64,000 nt of DNA, taken from contig CAVYXQ010000006.1 of NCBI GenBank assembly GCA_963772555.1, forward strand, positions 310,001-374,000, read 5' to 3'. Made by a program: the position numbers and the translations under genes. The stretch is from Roseiarcus sp963772555 (lineage in GTDB: Bacteria; Pseudomonadota; Alphaproteobacteria; Rhizobiales; Beijerinckiaceae). Below the pieces are notes generated by a model. The model searched no databases. It was not told the origin of the DNA and saw nothing but the letters and a program-made list of their open reading frames with translations. Below, in pieces: positions 8,752-16,246 of this stretch (the stretch's first letter is position 1; the number at the start of each line of letters is the position of its first letter).

Positions 8752-9226
8752 AAGGCGTAACTGACCGTCGCGCGGATTGGCGACGCGATGACCCAAGCGA
8801 GCGGAGCTTGGTGAAGCCGTCGCGCTCCGCACGCCCGCTGATGCCCCCGGATCAAGTCGTGGCTTGGACCCGGGGGATGGTGGAGGGGGCGAGCGCCAAC
8901 AGTTAACGCTATAAGCGGCGACAATTGCTTCCTGAAAACCGGAATTCATGTCATCATGGCTCTGATGAGAACCTCGGTCGAAGCTCAGCAGGACTTTCCC
9001 CTATCGTCGAATTAAACTTGCATAGATAGTCAAAATGGCGCGGGAGGCCGCAAGATAGATCTTTCGCCGCCGCCTCGGCTGTAACCCTTTGAAATGTCCC
9101 GATTCTGACGAAGGAATCCAAGGAAATCCAAGCGAATCCAACTCGCGAAAGAGGGGCGATCCGAGGCTCTCCACTGAACCCACAGGGATTTCCAAATTAG
9201 GCTTGGCTCGGCTCGGGCCGAGGCTC
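8752..9226. other. Intergenic region with one imperfect hairpin
   Basis: About 475 bases between two convergent genes. It holds the imperfect hairpin listed at 8844-8876 and, near 9115-9140, a short run of repeated AATCCA-like units. I see no protein-coding or RNA gene. Confidence 0.45.
8844..8876. repeat. Imperfect intergenic palindrome
   Basis: The arms CCCCCGGATCAAG and CTTGGACCCGGGGG pair with one bulge around a short loop. It belongs to the same style of dispersed palindrome as at 6436. It lies between convergent genes and could terminate transcription from either side. Confidence 0.5.
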
Positions 9227-10003
9227 CTATAACAGGCCACGTACGGAAAAAGATTCACCGCCGTAGCCGGCTTCGGCCGGGATACGGAGGCCGGGACCGC
9301 CGTCGACTTCAATCCGCTCGGGCTCGACCGTCACCACCGGCGCGGCGCGCGCGGCGGCCAGCGCCGAGGCGGCGTCGGCGTGGCGGGCGAGCTTCCACAG
9401 GTTGCGCTCGGTCGGAAAGAGGATTGTGAACTGGCGTCCGCGCTCCGCCAGGGCCTCACGCGGCGAAATCCAGATCGAATCGACCGCTTCGCGGCCGTCG
9501 TGGGCGAGCGCCTGATCGGACGGCGCGAGCGCCAGAAAGAAATGCGTATCGAAGCGCTTCGGCAGGAAGGCCGGGGTGATCCAACGGGCGAAGGGCACGA
9601 GGAGATCGGTCGCCGGAACGAGGCCCTCGGCGTGCATGAGTCCGGCGAAGGGCGCCGCCCGGTCGAGCGCAGCGACGCGCCCGGCGGGAACGAGGCCCTT
9701 GTCGCCCTGCGGCCTGGCGAGGAGGACGCCGCATTCCTCGTAGGCCTCGCGGATCGCGGCGATCTTGAAGGGGGCAAGCGGGTCGTCCTCCTCAAGGCGC
9801 GGTCGGCGACCGCGCCTAGAAACCTCGGCGAGCTCGGCGTCGGTCGGCTCCATCCGTCCGCCGGGAAAGACGAGCGCGCCGGAGGCGAAGTCGATCTCGT
9901 GGTGGCGGACGACCATGAAGACTTCGAGCCCCGCCGGCCGATCGCGCATGAGCACGATGGTCGCGGCGGGGCGCGGCGCGACGGGGGCGGCCTTCTCGGT
10001 CAT
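9227..10003 (-). CDS. NUDIX hydrolase (NUDT19-like)
   Basis: 258 residues. NUDIX enzymes hydrolyse nucleoside-diphosphate-X compounds; the NUDT19/NUDT7 branch acts on CoA and acyl-CoA. The NUDIX box is split by an insert: GALVFPGGRMEP near residue 42, then IREAYEECGVLL near 84-95 with the catalytic REx2EE core. A split box with a variable insert is typical of the NUDT19-like group. The start ATG overlaps the stop of the benzoate-CoA ligase gene (ATGA), so the two are co-transcribed, and a housekeeping role on CoA thioesters of the benzoate pathway is plausible. Part of the insert (SRRGRRPRL) is encoded by a palindromic repeat at 9795-9817. Confidence 0.85.
   Translation of the reverse strand: MTEKAAPVAPRPAATIVLMRDRPAGLEVFMVVRHHEIDFASGALVFPGGRMEPTDAELAEVSRRGRRPRLEEDDPLAPFKIAAIREAYEECGVLLARPQGDKGLVPAGRVAALDRAAPFAGLMHAEGLVPATDLLVPFARWITPAFLPKRFDTHFFLALAPSDQALAHDGREAVDSIWISPREALAERGRQFTILFPTERNLWKLARHADAASALAAARAAPVVTVEPERIEVDGGPGLRIPAEAGYGGESFSVRGLL
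9795..9817. repeat. Palindromic repeat inside the NUDIX gene
   Basis: A perfect palindrome with 11-base arms AGGCGCGGTCG and CGACCGCGCCT around one central base. The same sequence apart from one central base occurs intergenically at about 32849-32870. Here it is in frame in the coding region and encodes GRRPR-type residues in the loop that splits the NUDIX box. Confidence 0.65.
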
Positions 10004-11580
10004 GCGCGGGCACGCTCCATCTCCCTCAGGCGAAAGCGCTGGATCTTGCCGGTCGCGGTCTTCGGCAATTCGGCGACGAATTCGATGGCGCGCGGATACT
10101 TGAAGGGCGCGAGCCTGTCCTTGACGAAGCTCTTCAGCTCCGCTTCGTCGGCATGCTCGCCGGCTTTGAGCACGACGAAGGCCTTCGTCTTGATGAGGCC
10201 GTCCTTGTCGGGCGCGCCGATGACGGCGGCTTCGAGCACCGCCGGGTGCTGGACGATGGTCGCCTCGACCTCGAACGGGCTCACATAGACGCCGCCGACC
10301 TTCAGCATGTCGTCGCTCCGGCCGGCGTAGGTGAAGCTGCCGTCGGCATTGTGGATGTACTTGTCGCCGCTCTTCGTCCAGCCGCCCTGGAAGGTTTCGC
10401 GCGTCTTGGCGCGGTTCCCCCAGTACAGGAGCGCCGCCGACGGCCCCTGGATGAAGAGGTCGCCGGGTTCGCCGTCCGGAACGGGGCCGCCGTCCTCGGC
10501 GCGGAGCTCGATGTCGTAGCCCGGCACCGGCCAGCCGGTCGTGCCGTAACGCACCTTGTCCGGCCGGTTGGAGATGAAGATGTGGAGCATCTCGGTCGAG
10601 CCGATGCCGTCGACGATGTCGACGCCGAAATGCCGGCGGAAACGCTCGCCGATCTCGGCCGGCAGCGCTTCCCCCGCCGAGGAGACGAGGCGGAGCGCCA
10701 CCTCGCCGCGGGCGGGCAAGGCGGGCGAGGCGAGCATGCCGGCGAAGGCGGTCGGGGCGCCGTAGAAGACGGTCGGCCTAGCGCCGCCAATTCCGCCGGT
10801 CAAGCGTCTGAACACGGCCTCCGGCGTCGGCCGCTCGGCCATCAAAAGGACTGTCGCGCCGACAGAAAGCGGGAAGGTCAGCGCGTTGCCGAGGCCGTAG
10901 GCGAAGAAGAGCTTCGCCGCCGAGAAGCAGACGTCGTCTTCCCTCAGGCCCAGGATCGCCTTGCCGTAGAGCTCCGCGGTCCAGTACGGGTTGGCGTGCG
11001 AATGCACGGTCCCCTTCGGCCGACCGGTCGAGCCCGACGAATAGAGCCAGAAGGCGGGATCGTCGGCGTGGGTCTTGGCCGGGCGCGCCAGCGGCGCCTG
11101 CCGGTCGAGGAAGGCCTCGAACTCCGCCTCGCCGAATTCGAGCGGCTGCGTCGGCCGCGAGACGACGACCTTGTGGACTTCATGGTCGGACTTGGTCAGC
11201 GCGGCTTTGAGCGCCGGCTTGACCGCGCCGCTGACGAACGCGGCTTGCGCGCGCGAATGCTCGAGCATGTAGGCCAGGTCGTCGGCGGTGAGGAGCGTGT
11301 TGACGGCGACCGGCACGCTGCCGGCAAGGATCGCGCCCAGGAACGCCACCGGCCAGTCGGCGCCATCCTGCATGATGAGGATCACCCGCTCCTCGCGCTT
11401 GACGCCGGCGTCCTTAAGAGCCGCGGCCAGGCGCCGGGCCCGCTCGTCGAGCTGGCCATAGGTGAGCATGCCGAGATCATCGATAAAGGCAGGTTTCTCC
11501 GGACGGTCGGCCTTCGCCTCGAGGAGATGCCGGGCGACGTTGAAGGCCTCCGGCGGCGGCGGAACCGGGCTCGCGCTCAT
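10000..11580 (-). CDS. bclA: Benzoate-CoA ligase
   Basis: 526 residues from the ATG at 11580, chosen because GGAGGAGACC lies just upstream; a longer frame from 11613 lacks support. An adenylate-forming (ANL superfamily) cytoplasmic enzyme making benzoyl-CoA from benzoate, ATP and CoA. It shows the phosphate loop YSSGSTGRPKG at about 180-190, a central SSAGEALP and GIGSTEMLH segment, YAGRSDDMLKVGG, and the catalytic Lys of KTATGK near residue 512. The tight similarity pattern to benzoate/2-aminobenzoate ligases and its position divergent from boxR-boxC-boxA support benzoate as substrate. The promoter region carries a TGCA-type site, so BoxR control is likely. The NUDIX gene is coupled behind it. 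Confidence 0.9.
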   Translation of the reverse strand: MSASPVPPPPEAFNVARHLLEAKADRPEKPAFIDDLGMLTYGQLDERARRLAAALKDAGVKREERVILIMQDGADWPVAFLGAILAGSVPVAVNTLLTADDLAYMLEHSRAQAAFVSGAVKPALKAALTKSDHEVHKVVVSRPTQPLEFGEAEFEAFLDRQAPLARPAKTHADDPAFWLYSSGSTGRPKGTVHSHANPYWTAELYGKAILGLREDDVCFSAAKLFFAYGLGNALTFPLSVGATVLLMAERPTPEAVFRRLTGGIGGARPTVFYGAPTAFAGMLASPALPARGEVALRLVSSAGEALPAEIGERFRRHFGVDIVDGIGSTEMLHIFISNRPDKVRYGTTGWPVPGYDIELRAEDGGPVPDGEPGDLFIQGPSAALLYWGNRAKTRETFQGGWTKSGDKYIHNADGSFTYAGRSDDMLKVGGVYVSPFEVEATIVQHPAVLEAAVIGAPDKDGLIKTKAFVVLKAGEHADEAELKSFVKDRLAPFKYPRAIEFVAELPKTATGKIQRFRLREMERARA

Positions 11581-11673
11581 TGCAAGGTCTCCTCCCGAGC
11601 CGCCGTTGGCCAAAGGCTAATCAACCTATGCCGCCGTCGCGGGCGTGGAAAGGCTTGCTCGCGCGAAGGGCAA

Positions 11674-11687
11674 TGCATTATGTTGCG
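11674..11687. promoter_or_regulatory. Probable BoxR operator between bclA and boxR
   Basis: TGCATTATGTTGCG has the form TGCA-N6-TGCG, a one-mismatch version of the TGCA-N6-TGCA direct repeat reported for the BzdR/BoxR family. It lies about 95 bases from the bclA start and about 30 bases from the boxR start, where it could control both. Site identity is inferred from pattern and position. Confidence 0.5.
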
Positions 11688-11717
11688 TGAGGACCCTCCT
11701 AGGTGCGTAGGATATCC

Positions 11718-12683
11718 ATGTCAAGCAATATACTGCTCTCCGCGGTGGAGGCGCGCGACGGCGCCGGCGCGACCGCGGCTTTGGCGGCCGCGCCCGACCC
11801 GTCCGACGCCGGCGAGTCGAAGGATCCATTTCTGATCGCGCTCGGCGAGCGGGTGCGGGCTTTGCGCGCCCGTCGGGGCATGACCCGCAAGGCGCTGGCG
11901 CAGGCGACCAATGTTTCCGAAAGGCATCTCGCCAACCTCGAGTATGGCGTCGGCAACGCCTCGGTCCTGGTCCTTCTGGAGGTGACGAAAGCGCTGCAAT
12001 GCCCCTTCGCCGATCTTCTCGGCGACACGACGACGCGATCGCCGGAATGGCTCATGTTGCGCGAGATGCTGGAGAACCGCGATGAGGCGACGCTGAGGCG
12101 GGTCCGCATAGCGGTCGGTGAAATGCTGGCGACCCGGCCCGAACGCGGCGAGGGCGCCTCCCGCGTCGCCCTCATCGGCCTCCGCGGCGCGGGCAAGACG
12201 ACGCTCGGGCGCATGCTGGCCGAGGATCTCGGGTTTCCCTTCGTCGAACTGAGCCGCGAGATCGAGAAGCTGGCCGGCTGCAGCATCGCCGAAATTCTCA
12301 ACCTCTACGGGCAGAACGCCTATCGACGCTACGAGCGCCGCGCGCTCGAGGAGACGATCCAGATCTATCCCGAAGCCGTCATCGCCACCGCAGGCGGCCT
12401 AGTTTCGGATCTCGTCAGCCTCAACCTGCTGCTCAGACATTGCACGACGGTCTGGCTCGAGGCCGATCCGGAAGATCACATGGCGCGTGTGGCGGCGCAG
12501 GGCGACCTGCGCCCGATGGCGGCGAGCGCCGAAGCGATGGAGGACCTGAAAACCATCCTCGCCGGCCGCGCGGCTTTCTATTCCAAGGCCGACATGCGCC
12601 TCAATACCAGCGCTCAGCCTTTACTGGAGACCTTTCAACTGTTGCGGAACTCGGTTCGCCCGGCGGTCCGCCCGACCCCTTGA
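11718..12683 (+). CDS. boxR: Benzoyl-CoA responsive regulator BoxR
   Basis: 321 residues from ATG 11718 (AGGA upstream); a GTG at 11703 is an alternative. Two-domain architecture of the BzdR/BoxR family: an N-terminal XRE-type helix-turn-helix (about residues 42-95, RARRGMTRKALAQATNVSER) and a C-terminal domain related to shikimate kinase with P-loop GLRGAGKTT (154-162). In the family the kinase-like domain senses benzoyl-CoA and releases repression. It is divergent from bclA and upstream of boxC, with TGCA direct repeats in both flanking promoters, which fits repression of the whole cluster and autoregulation. Confidence 0.92.
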   Translation: MSSNILLSAVEARDGAGATAALAAAPDPSDAGESKDPFLIALGERVRALRARRGMTRKALAQATNVSERHLANLEYGVGNASVLVLLEVTKALQCPFADLLGDTTTRSPEWLMLREMLENRDEATLRRVRIAVGEMLATRPERGEGASRVALIGLRGAGKTTLGRMLAEDLGFPFVELSREIEKLAGCSIAEILNLYGQNAYRRYERRALEETIQIYPEAVIATAGGLVSDLVSLNLLLRHCTTVWLEADPEDHMARVAAQGDLRPMAASAEAMEDLKTILAGRAAFYSKADMRLNTSAQPLLETFQLLRNSVRPAVRPTP

Positions 12684-12726
12684 AACGATCAATTCCTCCA
12701 CGCGGCTCTTGTCGCGGCGCCATTTA

Positions 12727-12754
12727 TGCACTATGGTGCATTCCCGACCATGCA
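12727..12754. promoter_or_regulatory. Probable BoxR operator upstream of boxC
   Basis: Three TGCA units occur at 12727-12730, 12737-12740 and 12751-12754. The first pair reads TGCACTATGGTGCA, an exact TGCA-N6-TGCA direct repeat as known for BzdR/BoxR operators. It ends 26 bases before the boxC ATG and probably overlaps the boxCA promoter. Confidence 0.65.
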
Positions 12755-12780
12755 TTAAATTGCCACTTGAGGAGAGCCCG

Positions 12781-14439
12781 ATGAGCGGCCCCGACCCGGT
12801 CGACTACCAAACTCAGCCGACGCGCTACAAGCACTGGAGGCTTCGCTTCGAGGGGCCAGTCGCCACCCTCATCGCTGATTTCGACGAGAACAGCGGCATC
12901 CGACCGGGTTACAAGCTCAAGCTGAACAGCTACGATCTCGGCGTCGACATCGAACTCAACGACGCCGTCAACCGCATCCGCTTCGAGCACCCGGAAGTGC
13001 GCGCGGTGGTGATCGCCAGCGCCCGGGACAAGGTCTTCTGCTCCGGGGCCAATATCTTCATGCTCGGGCTTTCCGGCCACGCCTGGAAGGTCAATTTCTG
13101 CAAGTTCACCAACGAGACGCGCAACGGCCTCGAGGATTCCTCACAGCACAGCGGCTTGAAGTTCCTCGCCGCGGTGAACGGCTCCTGCGCCGGCGGCGGC
13201 TACGAACTGGCGTTGGCCTGCGACGAGATCGTGCTCGTCGACGACCGCTCGAGCGCCGTCAGCCTGCCGGAGGCGCCCATACTCGGCGTCCTTCCCGGCA
13301 CCGGCGGACTGACGCGTCTCACCGACAAGCGCCACGTCCGCCACGACATCGCCGACGTCTTCTGCACGACGAGCGAGGGGGTCCGGGGCCAGAAGGCGCT
13401 GGACTGGCGCCTTGTCGACCACATCGCCAGGCCCGGGGAGTTCGCCGCCAAGGTCAGGGAGCGCGCGCTGGCGCTGGCCCGGCTGAGCGACCGGCCGGAA
13501 GCGGCAGCCGGGGTCGAGCTCACGCCGATCGATCGCATAATCGAGGCCGAGGCGCTCGGCTACGGGCATGTGGCGGTCGCCATCGACCGGCGCGCCCGCA
13601 CCGCCACATTCACCATCAAAGGGCCGACAAGCGCTGAGCCGCAGGACCTCGCCGGCATCGAGGCTGCCGGGGCGAAGTGGTATCCGCTGGCGCTCGCGCG
13701 CGAGCTGGAGGACGCGATCCTGACGATGCGCACCAACGAGCTCGACATCGGCATCTGGCTTATCCGCACCGAGGGCGACGCGTCGGCAGTGATGGCGATG
13801 GACGAGACGCTGCAGCGTCTGAAAGCGCATTGGCTCGTCCGGGAGACCCTCGGCTACCTGCGCCGTACCTTCAGCCGCCTCGACGTCACATCGCGCAGTC
13901 TCTTCGCCCTCGTGGACCGGGGTTCGTGTTTCGCCGGCTCGCTCCTCGAACTGGCGCTGGCTTCTGACCGCATCTATCATCTCGCCCTGCCGGACGAGCC
14001 GGCGCTCGCGCCGACGATCGTTGTCGGGGCCGCCAACTTCGGCGACTACCCGATGGTCACGGGGCAAAGCCGGCTCGCGCGGAGATTCTATGACGAGAAG
14101 CCCGCGCTCGCGGCGGTCAAGGCGAGGCTCGGGCAGCCTTTGGGCGCCGCCGCGGCGCTGGCCCTGGGACTCGCAACGAGCACGCCCGACGATATCGACT
14201 GGGACGACGAAATTCGGCTGGCGGTCGAGGAGCGCGCGTCGATGAACCCGGACGCGCTGACCGCGCTCGAGGCGAACCTCCGCTTCAATGGCCCAGAGAC
14301 GATGTTCACCCGCGTCTTCGGGCGCTTGTCCGCCTGGCAAAACTGGATTTTCCAGCGCCCCAATGCGGTCGGCCAAAGGGGCGCGCTCAAGGTCTACGGC
14401 AAGGGCGAGAAGGCCGCCTTCGACTGGAACCGCGCCTGA
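12781..14439 (+). CDS. boxC: Benzoyl-CoA-dihydrodiol lyase (2,3-epoxybenzoyl-CoA dihydrolase)
   Basis: 552 residues from ATG 12781 after TGAGGAGAG. BoxC is a double-length member of the enoyl-CoA hydratase (crotonase) superfamily; it opens the ring of 2,3-epoxybenzoyl-CoA to dehydroadipyl-CoA semialdehyde and formate in the aerobic box pathway. The N-terminal half shows crotonase features such as VFCSGANIFMLG and NGSCAGGGYELALACDE; the second half has SLLELALASDRIYH and an IFQRPNAVG tail typical of BoxC. Length is normal. The boxA gene follows after 23 bases, so the two are co-transcribed under the BoxR-type operator. Confidence 0.95.
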   Translation: MSGPDPVDYQTQPTRYKHWRLRFEGPVATLIADFDENSGIRPGYKLKLNSYDLGVDIELNDAVNRIRFEHPEVRAVVIASARDKVFCSGANIFMLGLSGHAWKVNFCKFTNETRNGLEDSSQHSGLKFLAAVNGSCAGGGYELALACDEIVLVDDRSSAVSLPEAPILGVLPGTGGLTRLTDKRHVRHDIADVFCTTSEGVRGQKALDWRLVDHIARPGEFAAKVRERALALARLSDRPEAAAGVELTPIDRIIEAEALGYGHVAVAIDRRARTATFTIKGPTSAEPQDLAGIEAAGAKWYPLALARELEDAILTMRTNELDIGIWLIRTEGDASAVMAMDETLQRLKAHWLVRETLGYLRRTFSRLDVTSRSLFALVDRGSCFAGSLLELALASDRIYHLALPDEPALAPTIVVGAANFGDYPMVTGQSRLARRFYDEKPALAAVKARLGQPLGAAAALALGLATSTPDDIDWDDEIRLAVEERASMNPDALTALEANLRFNGPETMFTRVFGRLSAWQNWIFQRPNAVGQRGALKVYGKGEKAAFDWNRA

Positions 14440-14462
14440 AAGCCGCGAGGAGCTTCCGCTCA

Positions 14463-15737
14463 ATGGAACGCGTCGACGTCGGGATCATCAAGCAGCATCT
14501 GATCGATCCGGAAATCTGCATCCGCTGCAACACCTGTGAGGCGACTTGCCCTGTCGGGGCGATCACCCACGACGCTCGCAACTACGTCGTCGACGTCGAC
14601 AAGTGCGACCAGTGCATGGCCTGCGTTCCGCCCTGCCCGACGGGGAGCATCGACAATTGGCGCCTCGTGCCGCGCGCCGAGGCGTACGGCATCGAAGCGC
14701 AGTTCGGCTGGGACGCGCTGCCCGCGGAACTCAGCCAGGAGGCGCTCGCGGCCGCCGGCGTCGCCGCCGCCGAACAAGCGGCGCCCTCCGCGCCGCGGGG
14801 CTCGCCCGAGGCGACGACCGACAGCGAATTCCGCGTCGCTGACTGCGCCGCGGTCATTCCGCCGTGGTCTGCTGCGCATCCTTACGTCAACCTCTACGGG
14901 CCGCGTGCCGCCGAGGCGTCCATCGCCGCTTCGGTCGTCGGGAACGCCCGGGTTACCGAGGTCGGGAGGGACTACGACACGCACCACATCGTTCTCGACT
15001 TCGGCGCGACGCCGTTTCCGGTTCTCGAAGGCCAGTCGGTCGGCGTCCTGCCGCCGGGCGTCGATAAGGACGGACGGCCGCACCACGCCCGTCAATATTC
15101 GGTCGCGAGCCCGCGCAACGGCGAGCGCCCCGGCTACAACAACCTGTCGCTGACGGTGAAGCGGGTGCTCGAGGACCATCAGGGGCGGCCGGCGCGCGGC
15201 GTCGCCAGCAACTATCTTTGCGATCTCGAGATCGGCGACAAGGTTCAAGTCGTCGGCCCCTTCGGCGCGAGCTTCTTGATGCCGAACCATCCGAAAAGCG
15301 CCATCGTCATGATCTGCACCGGCACCGGCAGCGCGCCGATGCGGGCGATGACCGAATGGCGCCGCCGCCTGCGCAAGTCCGGCAAGTTCGAAGGCGGCAA
15401 GCTGATGCTGTTCTTCGGCGCGCGGACCAAGGAGGAACTGCCCTATTTCGGCCCGCTGGGCAACCTGCCCAAGGACTTCATCGACATCCACTTCGCCTTC
15501 AGCCGCACCGCCGGCCAGCCGAAGCGCTATGTGCAGGACCTGATGCGCGAAAAGGCGGCGGACCTCGCGCCGTTGCTCGCCGACCCGCACGCCTTTTTCT
15601 ACGTCTGCGGCCTGCGGGCGATGGAGGAAGGCGTCGTTCTGGCGCTCAGCGACGTCGCCCGTCAGTGCGGACTGGACTGGCGGACGATCGGCCCCGCCCT
15701 CAAGCGCGACGGACGGCTGCATCTGGAAACCTATTGA
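14463..15737 (+). CDS. boxA: Benzoyl-CoA 2,3-epoxidase reductase component
   Basis: 424 residues. BoxA carries electrons from NADPH to the di-iron epoxidase BoxB. The N-terminus holds two [4Fe-4S] ferredoxin motifs: CIRCNTCEATCP (Cys19, 22, 25, 29) and CDQCMACVPPCP (Cys48, 51, 54, 58). An acidic/Ala linker follows, then a ferredoxin-NADP reductase domain with RQYSVAS (FAD), GTGSAPMRA (NADP) and YVCGLRAMEEGV near the C-terminus. It ends the operon here. The oxygenase partner gene boxB, needed for the epoxidase reaction, is not next to it or anywhere in the window. Confidence 0.95.
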   Translation: MERVDVGIIKQHLIDPEICIRCNTCEATCPVGAITHDARNYVVDVDKCDQCMACVPPCPTGSIDNWRLVPRAEAYGIEAQFGWDALPAELSQEALAAAGVAAAEQAAPSAPRGSPEATTDSEFRVADCAAVIPPWSAAHPYVNLYGPRAAEASIAASVVGNARVTEVGRDYDTHHIVLDFGATPFPVLEGQSVGVLPPGVDKDGRPHHARQYSVASPRNGERPGYNNLSLTVKRVLEDHQGRPARGVASNYLCDLEIGDKVQVVGPFGASFLMPNHPKSAIVMICTGTGSAPMRAMTEWRRRLRKSGKFEGGKLMLFFGARTKEELPYFGPLGNLPKDFIDIHFAFSRTAGQPKRYVQDLMREKAADLAPLLADPHAFFYVCGLRAMEEGVVLALSDVARQCGLDWRTIGPALKRDGRLHLETY

Positions 15738-15837
15738 GGCGACGGATCCTTCCCCCAAATGCGTCCGAAAGCGGGAGAAGGGTCTCCTCATTTGGGTGAG
15801 GCGAGCCGCGCCTGCAGGCTCGCGAGGACCAGGATGA

Positions 15838-15976
15838 TCGCAAGAGCACGATGATGTCGCAAATGACGCCGATGACTGCCGAGCGCCGCGCCGACGATCG
15901 TTCCGCGTCCGCCGCTGAAGGGAACGCCGGCGATCGCCTGCAGGGAATAACCCGCGCCGGTCAACCGGTAGATCGA
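15838..15976 (-). pseudogene. Sugar ABC permease (RbsC-type) C-terminal remnant
   Basis: The minus-strand frame gives YRLTGAGYSLQAIAG, then VPFSGGRGTIVGAALG, resembling the conserved loop of RbsC/YtfT permeases (GYELDAIAAVxxGGT...GGRG). It then jumps frame to VIGVICDIIVLL. No start, no upstream membrane segments and no partner genes are present. It looks like a decayed fragment; moderate-to-low confidence. Confidence 0.35.
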
Positions 15977-16061
15977 ACCCTGCCATTCCGCCGACGCGGG
16001 GGGCTCCCGACTTATCCGAACTGGCTGGCATGATAGACAAGCACTGCGAAGAAATCTCAGC

Positions 16062-16169
16062 GATTTCGGATTGACCGTCGCAGCCGTCGCGGCTCGTCAG
16101 GGCGTGAACCCCGCCTACATCCACAATCTTCTCGAGAGCGAAGGCGGCACGTTCTCCGGCACGTTCTGA
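16062..16169 (+). pseudogene. AraC-family regulator fragment
   Basis: Thirty-five codons read LTVAAVAARQGVNPAYIHN then LLESEGGTFSGTF and a stop. This is the first helix-turn-helix of an AraC/XylS DNA-binding domain (family pattern VAAVAARxGVxPRYIxxLFExEGTTF). Everything before and the second helix-turn-helix after are missing. A relic of a lost regulator gene. Confidence 0.55.
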
Positions 16170-16246
16170 AGCGCCGCCTGCGTGCCGCGCGCCGCCTGCG
16201 AACGAATACGCGCCTCACGGATCGGTCGATCTAGTCTAATCGCCTT

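Noticed and set aside
10153..11835. A 560-codon plus-strand frame across bclA
   Set aside because: Antisense shadow of the ligase gene with no recognisable domain; bclA has complete motifs and a ribosome site.
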